From: Runella sp. MFBS21
GTDB lineage: Bacteria; Bacteroidota; Bacteroidia; Cytophagales; Spirosomataceae
DNA length: 64,000 nt
Direction: 5' to 3'
Assembly: GCF_029433105.1 (NCBI RefSeq)
Contig: NZ_JARNTW010000001.1
Location: 930,001-994,000 of the forward strand
Part shown: piece after piece, positions 1 through 8,862 of the stretch
How positions within the stretch are numbered: position 1 is the first letter of the stretch
How the letters are laid out: every line of letters begins with the position of its first letter
Made by a program: the position numbers and the translations under genes
The notes under the pieces: generated by a model
Databases searched by the model: none
What the model was told of the DNA's origin: nothing
The model's input: the letters and a program-made list of their open reading frames with translations, nothing else

Positions 1-1431
1 TCATTCCTATCAAGCCAAAATATTTTCAACGATGCGTTGGGATACAATTCGCTGGAAATTGGCGAAGGGTATGCCATTGATGTAGGCGCCACCCAAAACC
101 GTCAAATCTCTTCTATGGCGCGCTTGGGCTATTCATTGAAAAGTAAATACTTCTTTACTTTAAGTGTGCGTAGAGACGGCTTTTCGGCTTTTGGAGAAGG
201 ACGTAAATTCGGAACTTTCCCTTCCGCTGCCTTTAGCTGGAATGTAAGTGATGAAGATTTTATGAAGGATGTTAAAAAAATTGACTTCCTCAAGGTGCGG
301 GCTTCATGGGGGCGCAACGGCAACCGAGGCGTGAGCGAATACTCTTCTTTAAGCCAAGTTGGGCAGCGGAATTATGTCTTTGGAGACGGCCAACCCGTAT
401 CCATTGGTTTAATCCCTACCACGCTTGCCAATCCGAACTTGGGTTGGGAAACCACCGAAAGTTTCAATATTGGTACCGATGTTCAGGCTTTTTCAAGTCG
501 TATTTCGGCTTCGCTCAATTTTTATGTTTCCAATACTTTCGACCTACTCTTGAATCAAACGATTCCGAATACCAACGGTTTTGAGGTTTTCTTGCGGAAT
601 ATTGGCAAAACCAAAAACAAAGGATTTGAATTAGACCTCAAAACCAAGAATATCGAACGCGGCGATTGGGGATGGAATACCAATATCGCTTTCTCGCTCA
701 ATAGAAACAAAATCGTACAACTCACGGGCAGAGATATCAACAACGACGGCATCGAAGACGATGACATTGCCAGTGGGTGGTTTATTGGGCAGCCTTTAGG
801 TAGCAACTTTGACTATGTATTTGACGGAATTTTCCAACAAGGAGACGATTTGTCTTTAATCCCTGGTTCTAAGCCCGGAGACATAAAATTTAAAGACATT
901 AGTGGCCCCAATGGCGTACCTGACGGCAAAATCACGCCCTTAGACCGTGCGGTATTACATAGCAATCAACCTAATTTTATTTTGGGAATTACCAATATCA
1001 TCAATTTCAAGAAATTTAGCTTGTCTTCTACCGTCAATATCAGAGAAGGAGGCTATAGTTCTAGCTCGCTCACCAATCCAGGTTCCAACTTTTTTGACCA
1101 AGCCAATTTCCTTAATCTTCCTTATTGGACTTCCTCTAATCCTATCAATACGCATCCCCGAATCAACTACCGTAATCCGCTCGGCTATGGTTTTTACGAA
1201 AGCCGCAGTTTCACCAGATTACAAGATGTGTCATTGTCTTACAATTTTTCGGATGCTTTGATGAAGAAGTTGAAAATCTCCAACCTTCAAGTATATGTCA
1301 GCGGCAAAAACCTATTTACGTGGACCAAATGGAACGGCTGGGACCCTGAGTTTGGTGGGGGCGGTCGCGACCCAGGCACTAATGGCCCGTTGCTTAAAAC
1401 ATTTATTGGTGGTATCAACATGTCATTTTAA
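1..1431 (+). CDS. SusC/RagA-family TonB-linked outer membrane protein, C-terminal part
   Basis: The frame is open from base 1, so the gene starts upstream of the window and only the last 476 residues are seen. They read as the strand-rich beta-barrel half of a SusC/RagA receptor, ending in Phe as outer membrane barrels usually do. A susD gene follows 12 bp later, which is the classic SusC-SusD order. The known role of the family is TonB-dependent import of oligosaccharides captured by SusD. Plug, carboxypeptidase-like and signal peptide regions lie outside the window. The substrate cannot be read from the sequence; the downstream GH88 gene suggests a uronate-containing glycan (inference). Confidence 0.93.
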   Translation, partial: SFLSSQNIFNDALGYNSLEIGEGYAIDVGATQNRQISSMARLGYSLKSKYFFTLSVRRDGFSAFGEGRKFGTFPSAAFSWNVSDEDFMKDVKKIDFLKVRASWGRNGNRGVSEYSSLSQVGQRNYVFGDGQPVSIGLIPTTLANPNLGWETTESFNIGTDVQAFSSRISASLNFYVSNTFDLLLNQTIPNTNGFEVFLRNIGKTKNKGFELDLKTKNIERGDWGWNTNIAFSLNRNKIVQLTGRDINNDGIEDDDIASGWFIGQPLGSNFDYVFDGIFQQGDDLSLIPGSKPGDIKFKDISGPNGVPDGKITPLDRAVLHSNQPNFILGITNIINFKKFSLSSTVNIREGGYSSSSLTNPGSNFFDQANFLNLPYWTSSNPINTHPRINYRNPLGYGFYESRSFTRLQDVSLSYNFSDALMKKLKISNLQVYVSGKNLFTWTKWNGWDPEFGGGGRDPGTNGPLLKTFIGGINMSF

Positions 1432-1443
1432 CATTTTCGAAAC

Positions 1444-3141
1444 ATGAAATCAAAATTTAAAGCCATATTACTTCTTTCACTTTTTGGGATTACCACTTCC
1501 TGTAGTGACGACTTTTTAAAGGAAGTTCCTTTAGATCGATTCAGCCCCGAAAACTTACTGACCAATACGGCAGGGTTTGATGCCGCCGTGGTAGGTTTGT
1601 ACGAAGGATCACGTCAAGAGCATATTATTGCTTCTAACAACTTCGAGTACATGACCGTAGGAACCGACCAAACCCAATGGGGGCGGAACGACTCGCGTGG
1701 AAATAAAGACTACAGTCTTCTCAACCCCAACTTAGATGCAACCATTGTCTATTGGGATTGGGCGTATAAAACCATGATTTTACGCTCCAATACCATTCTG
1801 GACGGTCTCAACAACCCCAATCTAAGCATCAGGACCGAAGACTTGAACAATATCAAAGGTCAGGCACTTTTCTTTCGGGCTTACACTTACAATTTTTTGG
1901 CGAATATTTACGGCGGTGTTCCGATTGTAAAGCAAACCATCACCGAACCCAAATTTGATTTTGTAAGAAACTCTCGGCTCGAAGTGTTGAACTTTGCGGC
2001 CAAAGATTTGGAGGAAGCCGTCACTTTGCTGCCGTTGCAGGTAAAAGACGGCCGCATACCTCGAGCGGCTGCATTTCACCTATTGAGCGAAATTTATATC
2101 TCATTAGGAATGGAATCAAAAGATGCGTCATTCTACGATAAGTCCATCAGTGCGGCCAGCAAAGTGATTAATAAAGAAGCGGGCGATTATCAAATCATGA
2201 CGGCGAGGTTTGGGGCTGCGGCTTCGCGCGCTGGTGATGTCTTCTCTGACCTTTTTGCCAATGGGCAAATCAATTACTCGTCGGGCAACAAAGAGGTGAT
2301 GTGGGCTTGGCAGTTTGAAAGTACCAACGTTGGAGGGAGCTTTTCGACTTCTTCGGCCAATAACAGCATTCGTTACTGGGGGCCTGAATACGACCGCTTG
2401 CAAACTCCAAATCGGGTATTGAATGTGGTAGCTGATAGCATCGGAAGGGGAATAGGGGTTAATTGTCCTACCAATTATGCTAAATATGATGTCTGGGCAT
2501 TAGACCCCAAAGACATGAGAAATTCCGTTCATAACATCCGACGTACCTTTTACTATAATAACCCTGCTGATAAAGATTATTTTGGCAAACCAATTATTGT
2601 CAAAAAAGCAGCCAATGGAAATCTATTTTTGGCCAGAAATGATGGCACCCTCACGACCATTGCCGTCGATACATTGAGACAATACTACCCTTACTATCGA
2701 AAAATTGAGGGTCCTTCCATCAATAACGATATATTATCGGGCAATACGTCCAAAGATTTTAGCCGCATGAGGGTCGCTGAAACCTATTTGCTGAGAGCGG
2801 AGGCCTATTTTAGAAAGGGCGATTTGGAAAATGCAGCAAAAGATATCAACGTAGTGCGGGCTAGGGCAAAAGCTACCCTAATCAGTGCAACAAAAGTAAC
2901 CGAAGACTTTATTTTGGATGAAAGAACGCGTGAGTTGATCGTGGAAGAACCCAGATTGCGCACCTTGATTCGCATGGGACGTTTGGTGGACAGGGTGAAA
3001 AAATACAATTCAGAACCGTCGGTACCAAATGGGCCTTCTTCGGGCAAAACAATCCAAGATTTTAACAAGTTTTGGCCTATTCCCCAAAAAGTAATCGATG
3101 CCAATACTGGAGCTAAATTTGAGCAAAATCCTGGTTATTAG
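1444..3141 (+). CDS. SusD/RagB-family glycan-binding lipoprotein
   Basis: This 565-residue protein starts with a lipoprotein signal peptide whose lipobox ends at Cys20 (ITTSC), followed by acidic residues typical of surface-exported Bacteroidota lipoproteins. The body has the SusD pattern: an N-terminal helical region with TPR-like helices (FFRAYTYNFLANIYGGVP), a variable middle, and a C-terminal segment with YLLRAEAYFRKGD and a closing FWPIPQKVIDAN stretch. SusD proteins cap the SusC barrel and bind the glycan at the cell surface. It sits 12 bp after susC and starts the catabolic run that follows. Family call is firm; ligand unknown. Confidence 0.95.
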   Translation: MKSKFKAILLLSLFGITTSCSDDFLKEVPLDRFSPENLLTNTAGFDAAVVGLYEGSRQEHIIASNNFEYMTVGTDQTQWGRNDSRGNKDYSLLNPNLDATIVYWDWAYKTMILRSNTILDGLNNPNLSIRTEDLNNIKGQALFFRAYTYNFLANIYGGVPIVKQTITEPKFDFVRNSRLEVLNFAAKDLEEAVTLLPLQVKDGRIPRAAAFHLLSEIYISLGMESKDASFYDKSISAASKVINKEAGDYQIMTARFGAAASRAGDVFSDLFANGQINYSSGNKEVMWAWQFESTNVGGSFSTSSANNSIRYWGPEYDRLQTPNRVLNVVADSIGRGIGVNCPTNYAKYDVWALDPKDMRNSVHNIRRTFYYNNPADKDYFGKPIIVKKAANGNLFLARNDGTLTTIAVDTLRQYYPYYRKIEGPSINNDILSGNTSKDFSRMRVAETYLLRAEAYFRKGDLENAAKDINVVRARAKATLISATKVTEDFILDERTRELIVEEPRLRTLIRMGRLVDRVKKYNSEPSVPNGPSSGKTIQDFNKFWPIPQKVIDANTGAKFEQNPGY

Positions 3142-3148
3142 TCAGTTC

Positions 3149-3248
3149 AATTTTACCCGCAGACAAACGCAGATTTAAGGCCGCAGAATGACGCAGATGT
3201 TTGACCTTCAGCAAAATCAGCGGTTTTAAGTTTCTGCGGGGATAAAAT
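3149..3248. repeat. Imperfect inverted repeat with four CGCAGA copies
   Basis: Between susD and the first pyruvyltransferase-fold gene, the ends pair as a hairpin: left arm near 3149-3162, right arm near 3233-3248, differing by two extra bases. The left half carries CGCAGA at 3158, 3168, 3182 and 3192, with spacings of 10, 14 and 10 bp. It could form a long mRNA hairpin that separates expression of susCD from the enzymes, or be a dispersed genomic repeat. No T-tract follows, so it is not a standard intrinsic terminator. Confidence 0.6.
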
Positions 3249-3260
3249 TAAATTCTCAAG

Positions 3261-4541
3261 ATGAATATGACACTCAACCGACGAACTTTTCTAAAACAAA
3301 CCTCTCTGCTAGCTGCCTCTTTGCACATGGCATTGGGAGAAGCTTCAGCGGCTGCTCCTAAGTCGATTATTTTGCGTTCTTCTTGGCAAACCGTCAATAT
3401 TGGAGACATTGGGCATACACCGGGAGTATTAGCACTTTTGGACAAATACTTACCTGACGTCGAAGTGAGGCTGTGGCCGTCGAGTGTGAGCAATGGCGTG
3501 GAAGAACTCATGCGTCGCCGTTTTCCCAAAGTGGCCATCATTAAAAGCCAAAGCGAAATCGCTGCGGCTTTCAAAGAGTGTGCGTTTTTATTACATGGCT
3601 CGGGGCCATCCTTGGTAGCGCGCAAAGATGTAGAACGTTGGCACAAAGAAACAGGCAAACCTTACGGAATATACGGCATCACTTTCCCAGGTGTATATAG
3701 CCCTGACCCCAAGGCGTCGGTGACGGCCAATCCCCTTGATATAGAACTCTTAACCAACGCCCGTTTTGCGCTTTTTAGAGATTCCATTTCGTTGGATTTT
3801 GCAAAAAAAAATGGGGTTAAATGCCCAATCATGGAGTTTTGCCCCGACGGTGCTTTTGCCGTAGATTTACGAAATGAAGAGGCCGCTACTCAATTCCTGA
3901 AAACACATGGCTTAGAAGAAGGCAAGTTTATGTGTGTCATTCCACGGACTCGCTTTACCCCATATTGGGAAATTCCCGCCAAAAAAACACCCTTCGACGA
4001 ACAGCGCCATCTCCGCAACGAAGCCATGAAAGAGCATGATAACGCACCTTTGCGACAGGCAATTATTGAAGTGGTACGTCAGACTTTCATGAAAATCTTG
4101 ATTTGCCCTGAAGACGAAACCCACGTAAAACTCGGCAAAGAGATTTTGTATGATAAGCTCCCCGACGACGTAAAGCAAAAGGTGGTGTGGCGCGATAAGT
4201 ACTGGCTAACCGACGAAGCGGTAAGCACTTATGTCCGCTCGGCAGGCTTGTTTGGTCTGGAAATGCACTCGCCTATTATGTGCATTGGTAATGGAATCCC
4301 TGCGATTGTGGGTCGTTTTTTTGAACAAACCAGCAAAGGCGTGATGTGGCGGGACATTGGCCTTGGCGATTGGCTCTTTGATATGGACAATGAGCAAGAC
4401 GTTGCACGCTATGTACCTACGGTGTTGGCCATGGCTAAAAACCCCAAAGCTGCCAAAGCCAAAGCCGCCAAAGGCAAAAAGTACGTAGAACAACGTCAGC
4501 GGGAAACCATGAATTTATTGAAAGAGAACTTAAAAGTCTAA
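3261..4541 (+). CDS. Tat-exported polysaccharide pyruvyl transferase-fold protein, copy 1
   Basis: This 426-residue protein has a twin-arginine signal (NRRTFLK, residues 6-12), a short hydrophobic stretch and an Ala-rich cleavage region near residue 30. The rest resembles the polysaccharide pyruvyl transferase family (GT-B-like): an NIGD motif at residues 46-49, an HGSGPS loop, an FRDS segment typical of the family core, and a C-terminal EMHSPI motif (Glu334, His336). Known members put a ketal pyruvate on glycans using PEP, and their motif normally reads Arg-x-His; here Glu replaces Arg. Copy 2 starts 7 bp downstream and is very similar. Export plus the Arg loss make pyruvylation doubtful; the true reaction is unknown. 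Confidence 0.82.
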   Translation: MNMTLNRRTFLKQTSLLAASLHMALGEASAAAPKSIILRSSWQTVNIGDIGHTPGVLALLDKYLPDVEVRLWPSSVSNGVEELMRRRFPKVAIIKSQSEIAAAFKECAFLLHGSGPSLVARKDVERWHKETGKPYGIYGITFPGVYSPDPKASVTANPLDIELLTNARFALFRDSISLDFAKKNGVKCPIMEFCPDGAFAVDLRNEEAATQFLKTHGLEEGKFMCVIPRTRFTPYWEIPAKKTPFDEQRHLRNEAMKEHDNAPLRQAIIEVVRQTFMKILICPEDETHVKLGKEILYDKLPDDVKQKVVWRDKYWLTDEAVSTYVRSAGLFGLEMHSPIMCIGNGIPAIVGRFFEQTSKGVMWRDIGLGDWLFDMDNEQDVARYVPTVLAMAKNPKAAKAKAAKGKKYVEQRQRETMNLLKENLKV

Positions 4542-4548
4542 TTGTTCT

Positions 4549-5823
4549 ATGATACTCAATAGACGTACTTTTTTAAAACAAACCTCCCTATTGGCGGCTT
4601 CGTTGCACGTGGCTTTGGGAGAAGCTACAGCGGCGGCACCTAAGTCAATTATTTTGCGTTCTTCGTGGCAAACCGAAAACATCGGAGACATTGCGCATAC
4701 GCCGGGCGTGCTGACGCTCTTAGAAAAATATTTACCCGAAGTAGAAGTACGGCTTTGGCCTTCTAATGTTAAAAATGGGGTTGAAGAACTGCTCCGAAAG
4801 CGTTTCCCAAAACTACGTATCATCCAAACTTCCGAAGAAATTCAACAAGCATTCAGCGAATGTGTTTTTTTGCTGCATGGCTCAGGGCCGTCGTTGGTCG
4901 CAAAGCAAGACGTAGAACGTTGGCGAAAAACTACGGGTAAACCTTACGGCATTTATGGGATTACGTTTCCAGGTGTGTATGGCTTTCCTGAAGATCGGCA
5001 AAAAGTGACCCCTCTCGAAATAGACCTTTTGACCAATGCCCGGTTTGCTTATTTCAGAGATTCTGTATCGATGGATTTTGCCAAAAAACAGGGAGTTAAC
5101 TGCCCCATTATGGAGTTTTGCCCCGATGGTGCCTTTGCGGTAGATGTTAGAGATGATCAGGCAGCGGATGTTTTTCTGCGTGAGCACGGACTCGAAACAG
5201 GTAAGTTTTTGTGCGCGATTCCTCAGTTACGGTTTTCGCCTTGGTGGGAGCTTCCTTCCAAAAAACAAACCATCAACGAAGCCAAGCACGCGCACAATGA
5301 AAAAATGAAAGAGCAAGACAACGCTCCCATTCGGGAGGCAATCATCGCCGTGGTGCGACAAACACCACTCAAAGTATTGCTCGTGCCCGAAAATGCGACC
5401 CAAATGCGGATTGGAAAAGAAATGCTCTACGACCCCCTTCCTGAGGATGTCAAAAAGAGAGTAGTGTGGCGGGATAAATATTGGCTTACCGACGAAGCCG
5501 TGAGTACGTATATTCGTTCGGCGGGCTTGTTTGGTTTGGAAATGCACTCGCCTATTATGTGCATTGCTCAAGGGATTCCTGCCATTGTTTGTCGATTTGA
5601 CGAACAAACCAGCAAAGGCTATATGTGGCGTGATATTGGATTGGGAGAATGGCTTTTTGACATGGATACCCCGAGCGACGTGGCCAAGATTGTACCGGCG
5701 GTGCTTGAAATGGCTAAAAACCCCAAAGCAGCTAAAATGAAGGTAAAAAAAGCCCAATCCTTTGTGAAACAGCGGCAAGAACAAACCATGAATGTGTTGA
5801 AAAAGAACGTTTTCACTACTTGA
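4549..5823 (+). CDS. Tat-exported polysaccharide pyruvyl transferase-fold protein, copy 2
   Basis: The protein has 424 residues and is close to copy 1 along its whole length, so the pair is a recent tandem duplication. It keeps the Tat motif NRRTFLK, the NIGD motif, the HGSGPS loop, the FRDS segment and the EMHSPI motif (Glu331, His333). The 7-bp gap to copy 1 indicates co-transcription and probably translational coupling. Differences from copy 1 lie mostly in surface-like segments, for example around residues 140-150 and 225-245, which would fit different substrate preference (inference). As in copy 1, the position expected to hold the PEP-binding Arg is Glu, so the activity is not assigned. 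Confidence 0.82.
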   Translation: MILNRRTFLKQTSLLAASLHVALGEATAAAPKSIILRSSWQTENIGDIAHTPGVLTLLEKYLPEVEVRLWPSNVKNGVEELLRKRFPKLRIIQTSEEIQQAFSECVFLLHGSGPSLVAKQDVERWRKTTGKPYGIYGITFPGVYGFPEDRQKVTPLEIDLLTNARFAYFRDSVSMDFAKKQGVNCPIMEFCPDGAFAVDVRDDQAADVFLREHGLETGKFLCAIPQLRFSPWWELPSKKQTINEAKHAHNEKMKEQDNAPIREAIIAVVRQTPLKVLLVPENATQMRIGKEMLYDPLPEDVKKRVVWRDKYWLTDEAVSTYIRSAGLFGLEMHSPIMCIAQGIPAIVCRFDEQTSKGYMWRDIGLGEWLFDMDTPSDVAKIVPAVLEMAKNPKAAKMKVKKAQSFVKQRQEQTMNVLKKNVFTT

Positions 5824-5837
5824 AAAAGCTCAATCCT

Positions 5838-5858
5838 GCCGACGTTCAAAACGTCGGC
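5838..5858. repeat. Perfect 9-bp hairpin between copies 2 and 3
   Basis: A 21-base dyad has 9-bp perfect arms (GCCGACGTT / AACGTCGGC) around a CAA loop. It lies 15 bp after the stop of copy 2. No run of T follows, so it is more like a short dispersed palindrome or an mRNA-stability hairpin than an intrinsic terminator. Confidence 0.7.
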
Positions 5859-5903
5859 AAGGTTCGACAGCGTTTCACAAAAGATAAAAAATGAACTAGC
5901 CCC

Positions 5904-7238
5904 ATGCCAACGACCCGTCGCGATTTTCTTAAACTTTCTACCCTTGCCGCTTCTACTTTTCAGATGTCTTCAGATGAAATATTGGAGGCGCATAGCCTGT
6001 CAAACGTATTAGCCAAAGCTCCCACGATACTGCTGCGCTCGTCGTGGAACGACAACAACATCGGGGACATTGGTCATACGCCTGGCACTTTACGTTTGTT
6101 GGAACGACACATTCCCGAAGCGCAAATTATTTTATGGCACGCCCAACCTCGCCCCGTTACGGAGGCATTGATTGTCAAAAACTTCCCGAAAGTAAAAATC
6201 GTTCATGGGGCTTTTTTCAACCAAGATGAAGGTTTGCAAGGGGAATTAAAAACTGCTTTTGAACAAGCAGATGTTTATATCCATAATTCTGGAATGTCGA
6301 TGAACTTCGGCTTGTTCCACTATGAGTGGGGTGCTACCATGGGCAATCTTGCACCGTTTTATTATTGCATCGAAAACAACATCCCTTTTGGGCTTTATGG
6401 GCAGTCTTTCGATAAGTTTGCGCCACCTTCGTTATCGCTTTATCGTGATGTACTAAATCGTGCATCATTTATTTACTGTCGTGATGCTGAGTCGGTCAAA
6501 TTTCTGAAAGAGAATCAATTCAAAACCCCAATCATAGAATTTGGACCCGATGGATGTTTTGGAATAGACGTACGGGATGAAACCAAAGGGCTTGCCTATC
6601 TTCGTCAGGCAGGATTGGAAGAAGGGAAATTTTTGGTGGTGGTAGTCCGCACCAATACACCGCACTTGAACGCCACGGGCAAAGGTGATATGATGAATCC
6701 CGCCCCTTCTCCCGAGCAGCAGCAGCAAGATGCGCTACGACTGGGAAAAGTGAAGGATTTGATCAATCAGTGGGTCACGACTACGGGTATGAAAGTCTTG
6801 ATTGCTCCCGAGGCTTTGAAAGAAACCAAATATGCCAAAACGATGCTCTACGACCAATTAGAAGAAAACATCAAGGCCAAAGTCGTATGCCGCGAGACCT
6901 TTTGGAGTGCCGACGAAGCCATGTCGGTTTATGCACGAGCGCATACGATGTTTGGTATGGAGCCTCACTCGCTCATTATGGGTTTGGCGTTGGGAGTACC
7001 CGTGGTTCACGCCCGTCCGCTCAAACACGGCCGAAAAGGGTGGATGTTTCGAGATATTGGTGTACCAGAATGGCTTTTTGAAATAGATCAAGCACCTGCT
7101 TCGGACATCACAGGGGCGGTATTGACGATTTATAAAGATTACAAAACGGCCAAAGCTAAAGCCCAAAAAGCCATGGATGTCGTCAGAAATCGCCAAAAAG
7201 AAACCATGGCCGTAGTGAAAAAGCTTGCTATGACTTAA
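5904..7238 (+). CDS. Tat-exported polysaccharide pyruvyl transferase-fold protein, copy 3
   Basis: The protein has 444 residues with a Tat motif (TRRDFLK, residues 4-10) followed by a weak hydrophobic region, so the signal is less canonical than in copies 1 and 2. The family core is visible: NIGDIGHTPG after the signal, a YCRDAES segment in the FRDS position, and EPHSLI near the C-terminus (Glu353, His355). It is clearly diverged from copies 1 and 2 and carries an extra Pro/Gln-rich insertion around residues 255-275. It belongs to the same gene run and likely acts on the same glycan. Again Glu stands where Arg is expected; function unknown. Confidence 0.8.
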   Translation: MPTTRRDFLKLSTLAASTFQMSSDEILEAHSLSNVLAKAPTILLRSSWNDNNIGDIGHTPGTLRLLERHIPEAQIILWHAQPRPVTEALIVKNFPKVKIVHGAFFNQDEGLQGELKTAFEQADVYIHNSGMSMNFGLFHYEWGATMGNLAPFYYCIENNIPFGLYGQSFDKFAPPSLSLYRDVLNRASFIYCRDAESVKFLKENQFKTPIIEFGPDGCFGIDVRDETKGLAYLRQAGLEEGKFLVVVVRTNTPHLNATGKGDMMNPAPSPEQQQQDALRLGKVKDLINQWVTTTGMKVLIAPEALKETKYAKTMLYDQLEENIKAKVVCRETFWSADEAMSVYARAHTMFGMEPHSLIMGLALGVPVVHARPLKHGRKGWMFRDIGVPEWLFEIDQAPASDITGAVLTIYKDYKTAKAKAQKAMDVVRNRQKETMAVVKKLAMT

Positions 7239-7268
7239 CTAAGTAGAAGTAAATGAACATTCGTAGTT

Positions 7269-7420
7269 TCCTCAAACCCCACGCCTTTAGGCTGGGGGTA
7301 GATAAATCAAAGGAATGTCAACTAGGCTTTAGCCTTGACTTTTTTAGTAACAATCAGGGCTAAAGCCCAATAAATTCTACCTCTTTTATTTCCCCAGCCT
7401 AAAGGCGTGGGGTTTGAGGA
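7269..7420. repeat. Nested inverted repeat built from two REP-like hairpins
   Basis: The ends form a perfect 29-bp inverted repeat (7269-7297 and 7392-7420). Each arm itself holds a small bulged hairpin of the form CCCCAcGCCT-TT-AGGCTGGGG. Inside lies a second inverted pair, GGCTTTAGCC and GGCTAAAGCC. The structure resembles a paired REP element of the kind mobilised by REP-associated tyrosine transposases; no such transposase is in the window. A single copy of the same hairpin recurs at 15556-15576. It separates copies 3 and 4 of the pyruvyltransferase-fold run. Confidence 0.8.
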
Positions 7421-7459
7421 GGTTCTAGGTCTATCATTAACCATATAAAAGATAAATCC

Positions 7460-8725
7460 ATGCCCCTCAATCGTCGTCAATTTATACAACAAACCAGCTT
7501 GGCCTCAGCCGCTGCCATGCTTCCTTTTTTGTCGCAAGCAACCCAGAAAAGTAACCCCGTATTACTCATCACTTCGGGTTGGCAAGATGTCAACATCGGA
7601 GACATTGCGCATACGCCCGGATTGATTGGATTATTGAAAAAACGTCTTCCTAAATCTAGAATTATTCTCTGGAAAAAAAGCAAAAGTGAGAAGGTGGAAA
7701 CCATGCTCAATAAATACTATCCCGACGTCACCATTATTCACGGGGCGGTAGATAAGGAGTTTGTACCCCAAACAGAAGAAGTAAAACGGGCATTTCAGGA
7801 AGCCGATTTTTTTCTTCATGGTTCGGGGCCTTCAGTAGCCGCCGCTGATTATCTACAGGCTTGGCACAAACAAACCCAGAAGCCCTTTGGTATTTTTGGG
7901 GTTACTACACAAACTGTTTCGCCTGCGTTAAAAGACCTATTACAACACGCCTCGTTTGTTTTTACGCGTGAAACAGCTTCTATTCAAAAACTAAAAGAAG
8001 CAGGAGTACAAGGGCCACACATCGCTTTTGCGCCTGATGCTACTTTTGTGTTGGAGATTCATGACGACCAAAAAGCCAATCAATTTATTCAGGAAAATAA
8101 ATTGGAACATCGCAAATTCATTTGTGTGATTCCGCGTCTTCGTGTAACGCCTTATTACAAAATCAGGCCCAGCGGCTGGAGTGAAGAGCGTATCAAGGAG
8201 GTCAACGAACTCAATGATAAATGGAAGGAAATCGACCATGCCAAAGTACGTGAAGCCATGGTGACTTGGGTACGAAAGACGGGGAATAAAATCGTAGTTT
8301 GCCCCGAAATGACCTATCAAGTGGATATTATTGATGAATTGTTGGTCAACCCACTCCCAGATGATGTGAAGCCTTTTGTGGTCAAACACGGTTATTGGCT
8401 GCCTGATGAGGCGGCGTCGTTGTATTCCCACGCCCATGCCGTACTGAGCTATGAATGCCATTCGCCCATTATCGCACTGGCCAATGGCACACCCGCGTTT
8501 TATCTACGTCAACCACAAGACACCATCAAGGGGCAGATGTACTATGACTTAGGCTTGAAAGATTGGACGTTTGAAATTGAGGAAACCACAGGAAAGCAGA
8601 TTACCGACCGCCTCATGGAAATCAACGCCAACTACAGCACAGCCCTCAAAAGTGTAAAACAATCCATCAAAAAAGTAGATAAACAATACGACGATGCCTT
8701 TGATGTGATTCGTCAAAAAGTGTAG
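7460..8725 (+). CDS. Tat-exported polysaccharide pyruvyl transferase-fold protein, copy 4
   Basis: This 421-residue protein has a Tat-like motif (NRRQFIQ, residues 4-10) and an Ala-rich hydrophobic region. The family core is recognised in NIGDIAHTPG, HGSGPS, a FTRETAS segment and ECHSPI (Glu332, His334). The sequence is the most diverged of the four, but keeps the shared LPDEAASLY pattern before the Glu-x-His motif. The gene follows the cruciform repeat at 7269-7420, so it may be transcribed separately from the first three. Substrate and reaction are unknown; retention of four exported paralogs argues for a real catabolic role. Confidence 0.8.
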   Translation: MPLNRRQFIQQTSLASAAAMLPFLSQATQKSNPVLLITSGWQDVNIGDIAHTPGLIGLLKKRLPKSRIILWKKSKSEKVETMLNKYYPDVTIIHGAVDKEFVPQTEEVKRAFQEADFFLHGSGPSVAAADYLQAWHKQTQKPFGIFGVTTQTVSPALKDLLQHASFVFTRETASIQKLKEAGVQGPHIAFAPDATFVLEIHDDQKANQFIQENKLEHRKFICVIPRLRVTPYYKIRPSGWSEERIKEVNELNDKWKEIDHAKVREAMVTWVRKTGNKIVVCPEMTYQVDIIDELLVNPLPDDVKPFVVKHGYWLPDEAASLYSHAHAVLSYECHSPIIALANGTPAFYLRQPQDTIKGQMYYDLGLKDWTFEIEETTGKQITDRLMEINANYSTALKSVKQSIKKVDKQYDDAFDVIRQKV

Positions 8726-8862
8726 ACATTTGTTCTAAATTTTGTTGAGTGCAACTACAGATGCTAGATTTTCGGAGAGATATTTATGCAAATAAGCCTT
8801 CTAAGAAAGGGTAGTTTTGGAGGGTGTTTTTCTTCATTGATAAAAGCACAATTATTGCGTCA

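Noticed and set aside
5227-5784. Antisense ORF of 185 codons inside copy 2
   Set aside because: It lies fully within a well-supported gene on the other strand, with no domain or start signal of its own.
8824-8862. GTG start of the GH88 gene at 8824
   Set aside because: The extra 13 residues do not resemble the family N-terminus; ATG 8863 is preferred.
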